64,000 nt of DNA, from positions 3,162,001 through 3,226,000 of the forward strand of contig NZ_CP114039.1 of assembly GCF_026965535.1 (NCBI RefSeq). The letters are read 5' to 3'. The notes below the pieces were generated by a model. It ran no database searches. It was not told the origin of the DNA and worked only from the letters and a program-made list of their open reading frames with translations. This document shows, one piece after another, positions 39,401-47,505 of this stretch (the first letter of the stretch is position 1; each line of letters starts with the position of its first letter). Made by a program: the position numbers and the translations under genes. The DNA is from Corallococcus sp. NCRR. GTDB taxonomy: Bacteria > Myxococcota > Myxococcia > Myxococcales > Myxococcaceae.

Positions 39401-40130
39401 GAACGGGGACAAGTGCGATGAGGTGGCGTGGCGCTACAACGACAACACCCGCTCCGGCATCGTCATCCTCTATGGCTACGACACGGGGGGCACCCGGTGC
39501 GGTGGCCGCACGACGCCGTCCATGGTGCGCATCGCGGGAGACCCGGAGAAGGGCATCACGCTGATGAACCTGGGCGTGGCCATCACGCGCGCGGGGAGGT
39601 TCCTGGGGGACTCGCGCGACTTCATCGCGGTGACGGCCAACAACTACCTGTTCGAGGGCGTGAACCAGCCCACGGTGCTGCTCTACGACATCGCCGCCAT
39701 CAACGCGAAGCGCCCGGCCAGTGGCCCGCCCAACAACGAGACCGTGGTGGGCGCCACCAACGACGGGCTGACCCCCATCCCCGTGACGTACCGCGCCCGC
39801 GCGGTGAGCTTCGGCACGTCGCTGTCGGGCGGCCGGGACCTGACCGGTGACGGCGTGCCGGACCTGTGGGTGGGCGCGCCCAACGCGTCGGTGGCCTCGG
39901 ACGGTGACGGCGCGGCGTTCCTCTTCGCCGGTGGCGCGAAGTCCACGGGCCCGCTGTCACCCTTCCTGCTGGTGGTGGGGGACGGCGCGGAGCGCTCCTT
40001 CCTGGGCCAGTCCATCGCCGTCGTCCCGGGCTCCGGAGGCTCGCCGCCCACGGCCGTCATCGGCGCGCCGAGGAGCTACCGCACCGGCACGCAGAACGGC
40101 ACGGCGTACTCGCTGCCCCTGCCGTTCTGA
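36402..40130 (+). CDS. Large FG-GAP/VCBS repeat exported protein
   Basis: A 1242-residue protein with signal peptide and a lipobox-like end (LLTLAC, weak at -3). Immunoglobulin-like beta domains come first (PLTLSAEPTTVRSGS). At least seven integrin-alpha-type FG-GAP repeats with calcium loops follow, for example DFDGDGIQDLAVG, DLDGDGIADLAVSSP, DADGDGDMDLFVGSPGADL, DFNGDGRPDLVAG and DLTGDGVPDLWVGAPNA. The fold is a calcium-bound beta-propeller used for adhesion or display. It closes the five-gene run and ends 1 bp from the convergent transporter gene. ATG 36402 starts the signal peptide. Confidence 0.85.
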   Translation: MKRLLRATPLCALLTLACDGELKPAEQLPYVGPCEGLAPLTLSAEPTTVRSGSVATLTAGGGSGRYTYRAEAGGSSGDMRGNRFVAGATPGEDTLTVVDEQCGGATSVKVKVIAGFGVAPARAMLRPGTSFQIRIEGLVGTAAFTLTTNGSGATLTDAGLYTAGQVEAQDVITVRDTKSGDTVALQYTVSKAAKLVGDPLYLGVPSGSSAPLGTAGGTDTVTWTKKSGPGSVVNGRVVVEAGATGTIVVEAKDAFTGDVAPVSVRVLDELTRPLLAHGKLSDVATLVTADFDGDGIQDLAVGQRESELSRPTGGAVFIYKGSASGLPTKPTWVLTGETEGALFGDMMAAGDLDGDGIADLAVSSPAADVTIGDSGAVYLYTFKPGKAPALLRPALTGLGRGGFGTGLAIADADGDGDMDLFVGSPGADLSTLSGISRRGVIDIFILTRGQPVPDLPVVRLGGQDLLSDGTFTLKSTTELGRALAVADLNDDGRPDLAALHRLTRFNADGSTNGQQMAVAVYFARDTAPRYRSAADLYVLVSNTAVETMANEGTFRLGAIPGEGNRPPFLVVMADKADAPDLRASGGVAAAQDAGGAYLFDLRGATLAADPAMAKPATVPLANAYARFYGDTRSMTATRSWAVMDVDGTPGPELLLGAPYASVTAGTATLGNAGKVLVYPLTGLSKDTVMNKPLAALGGAAKAEVLGAGLAAWNLPSGPVLAGFSGRASSSAGAFVGRVDVFSKAGASIAEWSRGGMDVTAKASVERFGETVAVARLNSQVVALVGSPGFSGPGPNNDGADMTVGRVYTFDTAEPGKAIVSGEGASSPWYGGRNVGVDVAFTDFNGDGRPDLVAGATGLVIPATNSAVAERDPYVANACMTTATQSLGGLLVSLGQADGTFKPAYRVFAPSVVTDCDDAAAARCKRTSIGRGVVGGFDFNGDGKQDLAVLRDRGFELFLGRAPEDASLAKMTLACDPLYSSYFSAATAGLQTSAPAALGDLNGDKCDEVAWRYNDNTRSGIVILYGYDTGGTRCGGRTTPSMVRIAGDPEKGITLMNLGVAITRAGRFLGDSRDFIAVTANNYLFEGVNQPTVLLYDIAAINAKRPASGPPNNETVVGATNDGLTPIPVTYRARAVSFGTSLSGGRDLTGDGVPDLWVGAPNASVASDGDGAAFLFAGGAKSTGPLSPFLLVVGDGAERSFLGQSIAVVPGSGGSPPTAVIGAPRSYRTGTQNGTAYSLPLPF

Positions 40131-40131
40131 T

Positions 40132-41085
40132 TCACCCCGCGGGCGGGGCTTCCGGAGGCGCCTTCGCCTCCGGGGCCTCGTCGCGGTTGGCGAGCGCCGC
40201 CGCCGTGAGGATGAGCGCGCCGCCCGCGAGCAGCGACGGCGTGAGCGGCTCGCCCAGGAGCGCCACGCCCAGCGTCACCGCCACCAGCGTGTCCAGGAGC
40301 GCCATGGCGCCCAGCGCCGCCAGCGAGATGCGCGGCAGGAGCCAGTACAGGCACTGGTAGGTGAGCACCGTCCCGCCCAGCGCCAGGTACAGGAGCGCGC
40401 CAATCGCCTTCGGGGTCCAGTGCGCCGGCTGGTTCCACTCCAGCATCGCGGACGCGGAGAGCAGCAGCGCCGCGCTGCTCAACGTCTGCACCAGCGTCAG
40501 CAGGTGCGGAGGCACGTGCGTCATGTGCCGGCGCAGCAGCACGTTGGCCACCGCCACCACCGACGCCGCGAACAGCGTCATCGCGCAGCCCAGCAGCACC
40601 TGTCCGGAGAAGCTGAGCGACACCAGCTCCTGGTGCTGGAGCGCCACCACGCCCGTCAGGCCCAGCGCCGCCGCGAAGAGCTTGCGCCCGGTGAGCGGTT
40701 GATCCGGAAACACCACGCGGCCCACCAGCAGCAGCCACACGGGGAAGGTGGAGAAGAGGAGCGCGGACCAGCTGGAGGGAATCCACTGCTGCGCCACGAA
40801 GAGCAGTCCAAAGGGCACCGCCAGTTGGAGCACGCCCAGCCCCGCGATGCGCCACCCGGTGCCGCCCCCCAACGCCGTCCCTCGCGAGCGCGCGAAGGGC
40901 AGCAGCGCCACCCCGGCCACGAGCATGCGCGTGCCCACGAAGCGCAGGGGCGGCAGGTCCTCCAGCCCCACCTTCACGGCGGCCCACGTGGACCCCCAGA
41001 GGATGAAGCAGGTGGCGTAGGCGAGGGACACCTTCCACCGCGGCGCGGGCTGCGCGGCCGGGGTCACGATAGTCACGGACGACAT
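40132..41085 (-). CDS. EamA-type (DMT superfamily) transporter
   Basis: A 317-residue polytopic protein with ten predicted helices arranged as two EamA repeats (first from FILWGSTWAAVKVG, second from LFAASVVAVANVLL). The family exports or exchanges small metabolites such as amino acids; the substrate is not evident. An alanine/proline tail is cytoplasmic. It is convergent with the FG-GAP gene, with almost no gap. Confidence 0.9.
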   Translation of the reverse strand: MSSVTIVTPAAQPAPRWKVSLAYATCFILWGSTWAAVKVGLEDLPPLRFVGTRMLVAGVALLPFARSRGTALGGGTGWRIAGLGVLQLAVPFGLLFVAQQWIPSSWSALLFSTFPVWLLLVGRVVFPDQPLTGRKLFAAALGLTGVVALQHQELVSLSFSGQVLLGCAMTLFAASVVAVANVLLRRHMTHVPPHLLTLVQTLSSAALLLSASAMLEWNQPAHWTPKAIGALLYLALGGTVLTYQCLYWLLPRISLAALGAMALLDTLVAVTLGVALLGEPLTPSLLAGGALILTAAALANRDEAPEAKAPPEAPPAG

Positions 41086-41157
41086 GGCGGCGCCGCACTA
41101 GCACGCGCCGCCCCTTCGGGAAACATCCGTTCAGGGCGCGGCGCGTCAGCCGCCTGC

Positions 41158-43719
41158 TCACTCGTCCGGCAGCACCTGCTTCATCCGGAGCACGGGCGCG
41201 AACAGGTCCCCCACGGCATCCAGCCGCTTCTTCAGCGTCTTCAGGCGGAAGCGGTGCGGGTCCAGGCGGCCGTTCACCTCGCTCCACTCGAGCGGCGCGG
41301 AGAAGGGGGCGCCCTCCACGGCGCGCAGGGAGTAGGGCGCCACCACCGTCTTGCCGCGCGCGTTCTGTCCCGCGTCGATGTAGAGCCGCCCGCCGCGCTC
41401 GCGGATGGAGCGCTCCGTGGTGGCGATGTCGCCCAGCTCCTCCTCCAGCTCGCGCGCCCGCGCGTCCGCGAACGCCTGGGTGCGCGCGTAGGTGTGGCCC
41501 GGCGCCAGGGGCACCAGCACGTGCAGGCCGCGCTTGCCGGACGTCTTGGGGAAGGCCTTGAGCCCCAGCTCGTCCAGGCGCGCGTGCAGCAGGGTGGCCA
41601 CCTTCACCACGTCCTTCCAGCCGCCCTCGCCGGGGTCCAGGTCGAACACCACGAAGTCCGGCTGCGCCAGCCGGGGCGCGTGGGACAGCCACATGTGCAG
41701 CGTGAGCGCGGACTGGTTGGCGAGCCACAGGAGCGCGGACGTGCTCTTCACGTTCACGTGGCGCAGCGTCTTGTCCTCGTGGCGCACGCGCAGCGTGGGC
41801 ATCCACGGGGGGATGCCGGACAGCTCGTGCCGGAAGAAGCCCGGGGCCTGGATGCCCGCGGGCCACTGCTGGTGGGCCAGGGGCCGGTCCGCGAGCACGG
41901 GCAACAGCAGCGGCGCCACCTGCTCGTAGTACGCGAACACGTCCGCCTTCGTGAGGCCGGCCTCGGGGAACAGCACGCGGTCGCCGTGCGTGAGGGCCAC
42001 CTCCGGTGCGCGCTGCTTCCCTCGCGCGGTCTTCACGGCGGGCGCCTTCGCGGTGCGGGCGGCGGCCTGCGCCGGCGCGCGCCGGGAGCCCCTGCTCGCG
42101 GCTCCCTCGATGGGAGCGGGGTGTTCGCGCACGACCTCCTGCGGCACCTTGTCGCTGCGCAGGCCCTGGAACACGGGGTGGCGCAGGCGGCCGTCCTTCG
42201 TCCACTCGGTGAAGTTCACCTGGGCCACGTACTTCGGCTTCACCCAGACGGTGTCCGTGTCCGTGTTCGTGGGCGCATCCACGGCGGCGGGCTTCTTCAC
42301 GCGCGTGGCGTCCAGCAACCAGCGCAGCTCGCGGCGGTCCTTCGTCGTGTAGCCCGTGCCCACCTTGCCCACGTCGTGGAAGCCGTCCTTGCCGCGCACG
42401 CCCACGCGCAGCGCGCCAATCTGCGACTTCGCCTTCGCGTTCTTGATGGGCAGGTACCCCAGGATGACGACCTCCTGGCCCGCCACCACCTTCAACTTCA
42501 GCCAGTCCCCGGAGCGCGTGCCCGTGTAGGGCGAGTCCTTGCGCTTGGCGATGAGCCCCTCCCACCCCTTGCGCCGCGCCTCCAGCAGGCCGCGCGACAG
42601 CGGCAGGTCCACCTTCTCGGAGAGCTGCAGGGGCGGCTTCGCCCCGGCCATCAGCTTCTCCAGCCGCGCGCGGCGCTCCGTATAGGGACGCTCGCGCAGG
42701 TCCTCGCCGTCCAGCCACAGCAGGTCGAACACCATGAAGCGCTGCTCCGCGCCCCCTTCCGTGTTCTGGAGAATCTGGAAGCGCGAGCGGCCCTTCGCGT
42801 CGAGCGCGACAATCTCTCCATCCACGACGACGTCCTTCGCGGGCAGCTCCCTCAGCGCGCCGGTGAGCCGCGCGAAGCGGCCCGACAGGTCGTTGCCCCG
42901 GCGGCTCTGGAAGGCGAGCTTCCCGTGCGTGAGCGCGCACACGGCGCGGAAGCCGTCGTACTTCACCTCGTAGGCGTGCGTCTCGTCGTGCACCTCGTCG
43001 GACACGGCCAGCCGCGCCAGCATGGGCGGCCACACGCGCTCCAGCAGCTTCTCCGGCGTCGAGGGTGGGCGGGCCTGCTTCTTCGCGGCCTTGCGCGCCG
43101 GGACCGGGGGCTTCTTCTTTCTCAGCACGCCGGGCTTGCGAGGCCCTTGGGTCTTCACCTGACCGCTCTTCACGGACTCGGGGCGCTCCACGGTGACGTC
43201 GTAGCCGGCCTTGGCGTATTCGTCCTTCGCCTTGAAGAAGAGCCACTGCGCCTTGCCGCCGCGCGGCCGCGTGCGGATGAGGTGCCAGCGCCCCTTGAGC
43301 TTCGCGCCGTGCAGCACGACCTCCAGGTGCCCGCGCTTCAGCTGCGCTCCGGCGTCGCCGGGCGGTACGACCTCGAAGGTGCCGGACTCCCAGAGCAGCG
43401 AGTCACCGCCGCCGTACTGCTCATCCGGGATGTGGCCCTCGAAGTCCGCGTAGGAGCGCGGGTGGTCCTCCGTCTGGACCGCGAGCCGCTTCACGGAAGG
43501 GTCGTGGCTGGGGCCCTTGGGAATGGCCCAGCTCACCAGGACGCCGCCAATCTCCAGGCGCAGGTCGTAGTGCAGCCGCGTGGCGTCGTGCTTGTGGATG
43601 ACGAAGACAGGCGCGCTGGACTTCGGGGCCTTCACGTCCGGAGATGGTTCGGGCGTGAGGTGGAAATCGCGCTTCGTCCGGTAGCGGCGCAGCCGCCTCT
43701 GGTTGTCGGAGGTCTTCAC
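41158..43719 (-). CDS. ligD: ATP-dependent DNA ligase D
   Basis: An 853-residue three-domain end-joining enzyme in PE-LIG-POL order. The N-terminal 3'-phosphoesterase (about 30-150) has H44-D45-ATRLH50. The ligase (about 225-520) has the AMP-accepting lysine K253 in EVKYDGFRAV. The C-terminal primase-like polymerase (about 560-850) has the metal-binding FDLDPGE. It repairs double-strand breaks together with Ku. No ku gene is in the window. It is divergent from the ferritin-like gene. Confidence 0.96.
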   Translation of the reverse strand: MKTSDNQRRLRRYRTKRDFHLTPEPSPDVKAPKSSAPVFVIHKHDATRLHYDLRLEIGGVLVSWAIPKGPSHDPSVKRLAVQTEDHPRSYADFEGHIPDEQYGGGDSLLWESGTFEVVPPGDAGAQLKRGHLEVVLHGAKLKGRWHLIRTRPRGGKAQWLFFKAKDEYAKAGYDVTVERPESVKSGQVKTQGPRKPGVLRKKKPPVPARKAAKKQARPPSTPEKLLERVWPPMLARLAVSDEVHDETHAYEVKYDGFRAVCALTHGKLAFQSRRGNDLSGRFARLTGALRELPAKDVVVDGEIVALDAKGRSRFQILQNTEGGAEQRFMVFDLLWLDGEDLRERPYTERRARLEKLMAGAKPPLQLSEKVDLPLSRGLLEARRKGWEGLIAKRKDSPYTGTRSGDWLKLKVVAGQEVVILGYLPIKNAKAKSQIGALRVGVRGKDGFHDVGKVGTGYTTKDRRELRWLLDATRVKKPAAVDAPTNTDTDTVWVKPKYVAQVNFTEWTKDGRLRHPVFQGLRSDKVPQEVVREHPAPIEGAASRGSRRAPAQAAARTAKAPAVKTARGKQRAPEVALTHGDRVLFPEAGLTKADVFAYYEQVAPLLLPVLADRPLAHQQWPAGIQAPGFFRHELSGIPPWMPTLRVRHEDKTLRHVNVKSTSALLWLANQSALTLHMWLSHAPRLAQPDFVVFDLDPGEGGWKDVVKVATLLHARLDELGLKAFPKTSGKRGLHVLVPLAPGHTYARTQAFADARARELEEELGDIATTERSIRERGGRLYIDAGQNARGKTVVAPYSLRAVEGAPFSAPLEWSEVNGRLDPHRFRLKTLKKRLDAVGDLFAPVLRMKQVLPDE

Positions 43720-43970
43720 CCTCCAACGCTCTGCACAGGAGGGCGGGCGCGCAATTCCTCACATCGCCTGGAGGGCAACCAGGAGAGCGGGCGCTCCGCG
43801 CGGACCCGGCATCCGCTTTTCCGGCCACACGTGAGACGAGGACGGTGGCCGTCCGCCTGCCCTGGGTGCGGTGGAGGGACGGCTCCGGGGAGGGCGGTTG
43901 GAACCGGGAAGCGGCGTCCCCACATTGTTCGGGCCCGAGCACTCGCCGTACCTGGTTGAAGGAGGCACCC

Positions 43971-44456
43971 ATGGCCGACAAGTCCGAAGTGGCTCGCCTG
44001 CACAGCCTGGCGCAGCTCGATGCCGACGCGGTGGGCGCGTACGACGTGGCCATCTCCCGCATCGGGCCCGCGCTGGTGCGCGAGCGCCTCAACAGCTTCC
44101 GCGCGGACCACCTGCGCCACGTGCAGGACCTCAACGCGCTCATCCAGCACTTCGGCGGCGAGCCGGTGACGCTGCGCCCGGACCTGAAGGGCTCCGCGAT
44201 GAAGGGCCTGACGGCCATGACGGGGCTGATGGGCACGGAGGCCACGCTGTGGGCCATGCTGGGCAACGAGGAGCTGTTCGACCGGGCCTATGAGCTGGCG
44301 CTCCAGTTCGAGTGGTCCCCGGAGGTGAAGGGCCTCATCCGCCAGCACCGCGAGGACGAACGCCGCCACGGCACGTGGATCCGCGACGCGGTGCGCACCC
44401 GGCCCTGGGCGGAGAGCCGTCTGCCCTTCCTGGACACCGCCGAAATGGGCGCCTGA
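43971..44456 (+). CDS. Ferritin-like (DUF2383-type) four-helix protein
   Basis: A 161-residue helical protein from ATG 43971, with AAGGAGG upstream; the longer frame to 43845 is not supported. Helices carry acid/His residues in ferritin-like spacing (AQLDADAVGAYDVA, FRADHLRHVQDL, REDERRH). Related proteins are stress-induced and may bind metal; the role here is unknown. It stands alone between ligD and hutF. Confidence 0.75.
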   Translation: MADKSEVARLHSLAQLDADAVGAYDVAISRIGPALVRERLNSFRADHLRHVQDLNALIQHFGGEPVTLRPDLKGSAMKGLTAMTGLMGTEATLWAMLGNEELFDRAYELALQFEWSPEVKGLIRQHREDERRHGTWIRDAVRTRPWAESRLPFLDTAEMGA

Positions 44457-44501
44457 AGCCGCTTCACGCGCGCCGCGGGGAACTGACATACGCTGCCGCG
44501 C

Positions 44502-45884
44502 GTGAGCGACATCACTGTCTACCAACCCGACTTCCTCTTCACGGAAGGGCGTTTCCACGAAGGCCGTGCGCTGGCGGTGAGCGCGGAGGGCCGGGTCCTC
44601 GACGCGGTGCCCGAAGGGGCGCGCGTGGAGCGGCTCGCGGGGCGGGCGCTGCTGCCGGGGCTCGTCAACGGCCACTCGCACGCGTTCCAGCGGCTCATCC
44701 GCGGACGCACCGAATACGTGGCGTCCGCCGGAGGGCAGGACGACTTCTGGTCCTGGCGCGAGGCGATGTACCGCGCCGCGGAGGCGCTCACGCCGGAGGA
44801 GATCCACGTCGCCTCCCGGCAGGTGTTCCTGGAGATGGTGCTCGCGGGCATCACCACGGTGGGCGAGTTCCACTACCTGCACCACCAGCCGGACGGGACG
44901 CCCTACGCGGACCGCAACGCGCTGGCGCACGCGGTCATCCGCGCGGCCACGGACGTGGGGCTGCGCATCTGCCTGCTGCGGGTGGGCTACGCGCGCGCGG
45001 GCTTCAACGTGCGGGCGAACCCGCGCCAGCGCCGCTTCATCGACGCGGACGTGGACGCGTTCCTGTCCACCACGGAGGCGCTGGCCCACGCGACGCGCGG
45101 TGACGCGCGGGTGAACGTGGGGCTCGCGCCGCACAGCGTTCGCGCGGTGTCGAAGGACTGGCTGACGCAGGTGGCCCGCGCCGCGCCCGCCAGCATGCCC
45201 ATCCACATGCACGTGGCGGAGCAGCCGAAGGAGATTGAGGCATGCCTCGCGGAGCACGGCCGCCGTCCGGTGGAGCTGGTGTCGGACGTGGGCCTGCTGG
45301 GGCCGCGCTTCACGGCGGTGCACGGCGTGCACCTGACGGAGGACGAAGTGGCGCTGCTGGGCCGCGCGGAGGCCACGGTGTGCGCGTGCCCGTCCACGGA
45401 GCGCAACCTGGGCGACGGCATCGTCCCGGCGGACGCGCTGGTGAAGGCCGGAGCGCGCGTGAGCTTCGGCTCGGACAGCCAGACGGTGGTGGACCTGCTG
45501 GACGAGGCGCGGCAGCTGGAGCAGCACCTGCGGCTGGTGCGGCTGCGCCGCGCGGTGCTGGACCCGGGGGCGGGGACGCTGGACGGACTGGCGGCGCGCC
45601 TCTTCGACATGGCCACGGTGCAGGGCGCGCGGAGCCTGGGGATGGGCACCGGCACGCTGTCGCCGGGGGCGCCCGCGGACTTCTTCACGGTGGACGTGAA
45701 CCACCCATCGCTGGTGGGCGCGAGCTGTGCGTCGCTCCTGCCGGGCATCGTCTTCGGCGCGGCGCAAGGCGCGGTGCGCGAGGTGGCGGTGGCGGGCCGG
45801 TTGCTGGTCCGGGATGGCCGCCATCCGCTGACGGAGGCGAGCGGCAGGGCGTTCCAGCAGCTCGCCCGGCGCCTCTACCCGTAG
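44502..45884 (+). CDS. hutF: Formimidoylglutamate deiminase (HutF-like amidohydrolase)
   Basis: A 460-residue amidohydrolase from GTG 44502. The metal site begins NGHSHAFQRLIRGR, and the following DDFWSWREAMYR is typical of HutF rather than guanine deaminase. HMHVAEQPKEIEAC supplies further ligands, and FGSDSQTVVDLLDEAR closes the site. It converts N-formimidoyl-glutamate to N-formylglutamate and ammonia in histidine breakdown. No other hut gene adjoins it. Confidence 0.88.
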   Translation: MSDITVYQPDFLFTEGRFHEGRALAVSAEGRVLDAVPEGARVERLAGRALLPGLVNGHSHAFQRLIRGRTEYVASAGGQDDFWSWREAMYRAAEALTPEEIHVASRQVFLEMVLAGITTVGEFHYLHHQPDGTPYADRNALAHAVIRAATDVGLRICLLRVGYARAGFNVRANPRQRRFIDADVDAFLSTTEALAHATRGDARVNVGLAPHSVRAVSKDWLTQVARAAPASMPIHMHVAEQPKEIEACLAEHGRRPVELVSDVGLLGPRFTAVHGVHLTEDEVALLGRAEATVCACPSTERNLGDGIVPADALVKAGARVSFGSDSQTVVDLLDEARQLEQHLRLVRLRRAVLDPGAGTLDGLAARLFDMATVQGARSLGMGTGTLSPGAPADFFTVDVNHPSLVGASCASLLPGIVFGAAQGAVREVAVAGRLLVRDGRHPLTEASGRAFQQLARRLYP

Positions 45885-45885
45885 G

Positions 45886-45919
45886 GAGGGCGACCCGTTT
45901 CGATATGGGGGGCGCCCTC
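45886..45919 (+). terminator. Possible hairpin after hutF
   Basis: GAGGGCG and CGCCCTC (7-bp stem, 20-base loop) begin one base after the hutF stop codon. The long loop and lack of T-run make it weak. Confidence 0.3.
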
Positions 45920-45947
45920 GGCGCGTTGGTGGAGCAGGAGGATATGG

Positions 45948-47423
45948 ATGCGTTCAGGAATCTGGCTGTCGCTGGTGGTGCTGATGGGACTGGCCGTGGG
46001 GGGCTGTGCCGGGCGGCAGGACCTGGAGACGCCAGACTACGAGGCCATCTACGACATGCCGCTGGAGGAGATGTGGCCGTCGGTCCGGGAGTACTTCACG
46101 GACGCGAACCTGCCCTACCGGGAGGACCGGGGCAGCCTGGTGCTGGAGACCGAGTGGAAGCAGGAGTTCGGCGGCTCCAAGATCGCCGGCTACTGGCACC
46201 GGTACATGGTCATCGGCAAGCGGGAGACGCCGACGAAGAGCAAGCTGTGGATCATCCGCATCACCAAGTCGGTGAACAAGGCGCTGGCCCTGCCCGGCCG
46301 GCAGCTGGACTGGGGCGCCGGCCGCAGTCTCGGCAGCGTTCCCGGTGACCGTGGATCGGGGGCCCCGGGCGATGCGTCCTCGAGCGTCGCGTACGGTGTC
46401 TCCGTGGAGGACGACGCGGACCGGTTCGCCTTCCCGGTGGGAGAGAACGCCTTCTACGTGGACTCGGGGCAGGGGACGCGCGACCTGACCATGGAGTGGC
46501 GGGTGTTCCGGGGCATCATGCCCAAGCTCGCGAAGAAGCAGGCGGTGAGCGCGGAGCAGCAGGTGGCGAAGGCGCCGGGCGCGAAGGAGGCACCGGCGTT
46601 CACCGAGTGCGGCCAGTCCATCCTCGGGCTGAAGAAGCTGGCGCAGGCGGGCGGGGTGATGCTGCTGGGCGAGCTGCACGGCACGCAGGAGGTCCCGCGC
46701 TTCATCGCGCAGTCCGTGTGTCAGCTCGTCACGGCGGGCATGCCGGTGACGGTGGGCCTGGAGCTGCCGGTGGAGAACGAGGGACGCATCACCGCCTTCC
46801 TCCAGAGCCAGGGCGGTGAGGTGGACTGGCTCAAGCTGATGGAGGCGCCCTTCTGGCGCAGCCCGTACCCGGACGGCCGTGGCAGTGAAGCGGTGGCCAA
46901 CATGCTGGAGCAGCTGCGTCACCTGCGAGCGCAGGGCCTGGACGTGGCGGTCTTCGTCTACGACCACCCGAAGCTCTCCGGCCAGCCGCGCGAGGACGCG
47001 CTGACGAAGACGGTGCTGGAGAAGGTGAAGGCAACGCCACAGCGCTTCCACCTGGTGGTGAGCGGCAACATCCATCCGCGCACGGCGAAGGGGCTGCCCT
47101 GGGACAAGCAGTACAAGCCCATGGGCTACCTGCTGAAGGACCAGCTCGACGACGTCACGGCGCTGGACATGGCCTACGACAGCGGCACTGCGTGGATCTG
47201 CGCGGCGGATGCGCAGGGACGCAAGCTGGACTGCGGTGTGAAGGAGGCGAAGGGGAAGGACAACGGCGATCGCTTCTTCGTGCACCGGTGGAGTTCGGCC
47301 AACAAGGACGGTTACCACGGCGTCTTCTACGTGGGCCACGTGACGGCGTCCGAACCGGCCATCAACAAGGGCCTGGGGAACCCGGACGCGGCGCCCACGC
47401 CGTCGCCCGCGTCGGGTCTGTGA
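45948..47423 (+). CDS. ChaN-family lipoprotein with extra N-terminal domain
   Basis: A 491-residue lipoprotein; the signal ends LAVGGC. Residues about 30-190 form a domain resembling BamC-type lipoprotein repeats (EEMWPSVREYFTDANLPYRE, then SLVLETEW). Residues about 205-440 match the ChaN/erythromycin-esterase-like fold (MLLGELHGTQEVPRF, then GLELPVENEGRITAFL). ChaN of Campylobacter binds heme; other members are uncharacterised. The two-domain fusion is unusual. CAGGAGG precedes ATG 45948. Confidence 0.72.
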   Translation: MRSGIWLSLVVLMGLAVGGCAGRQDLETPDYEAIYDMPLEEMWPSVREYFTDANLPYREDRGSLVLETEWKQEFGGSKIAGYWHRYMVIGKRETPTKSKLWIIRITKSVNKALALPGRQLDWGAGRSLGSVPGDRGSGAPGDASSSVAYGVSVEDDADRFAFPVGENAFYVDSGQGTRDLTMEWRVFRGIMPKLAKKQAVSAEQQVAKAPGAKEAPAFTECGQSILGLKKLAQAGGVMLLGELHGTQEVPRFIAQSVCQLVTAGMPVTVGLELPVENEGRITAFLQSQGGEVDWLKLMEAPFWRSPYPDGRGSEAVANMLEQLRHLRAQGLDVAVFVYDHPKLSGQPREDALTKTVLEKVKATPQRFHLVVSGNIHPRTAKGLPWDKQYKPMGYLLKDQLDDVTALDMAYDSGTAWICAADAQGRKLDCGVKEAKGKDNGDRFFVHRWSSANKDGYHGVFYVGHVTASEPAINKGLGNPDAAPTPSPASGL

Positions 47424-47505
47424 CCCGCGAGGACTCCAGGAATACGGGCCCCTGGCGTCGCGGCGCGGGCGGTGGCATGGAGGTGGCCTGACTGGAGGCC
47501 ATCCC

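Noticed and set aside
39847-43959. 1370-residue open frame on the plus strand
   Set aside because: Antisense to ligD and the EamA transporter, both of which have clear domain motifs.
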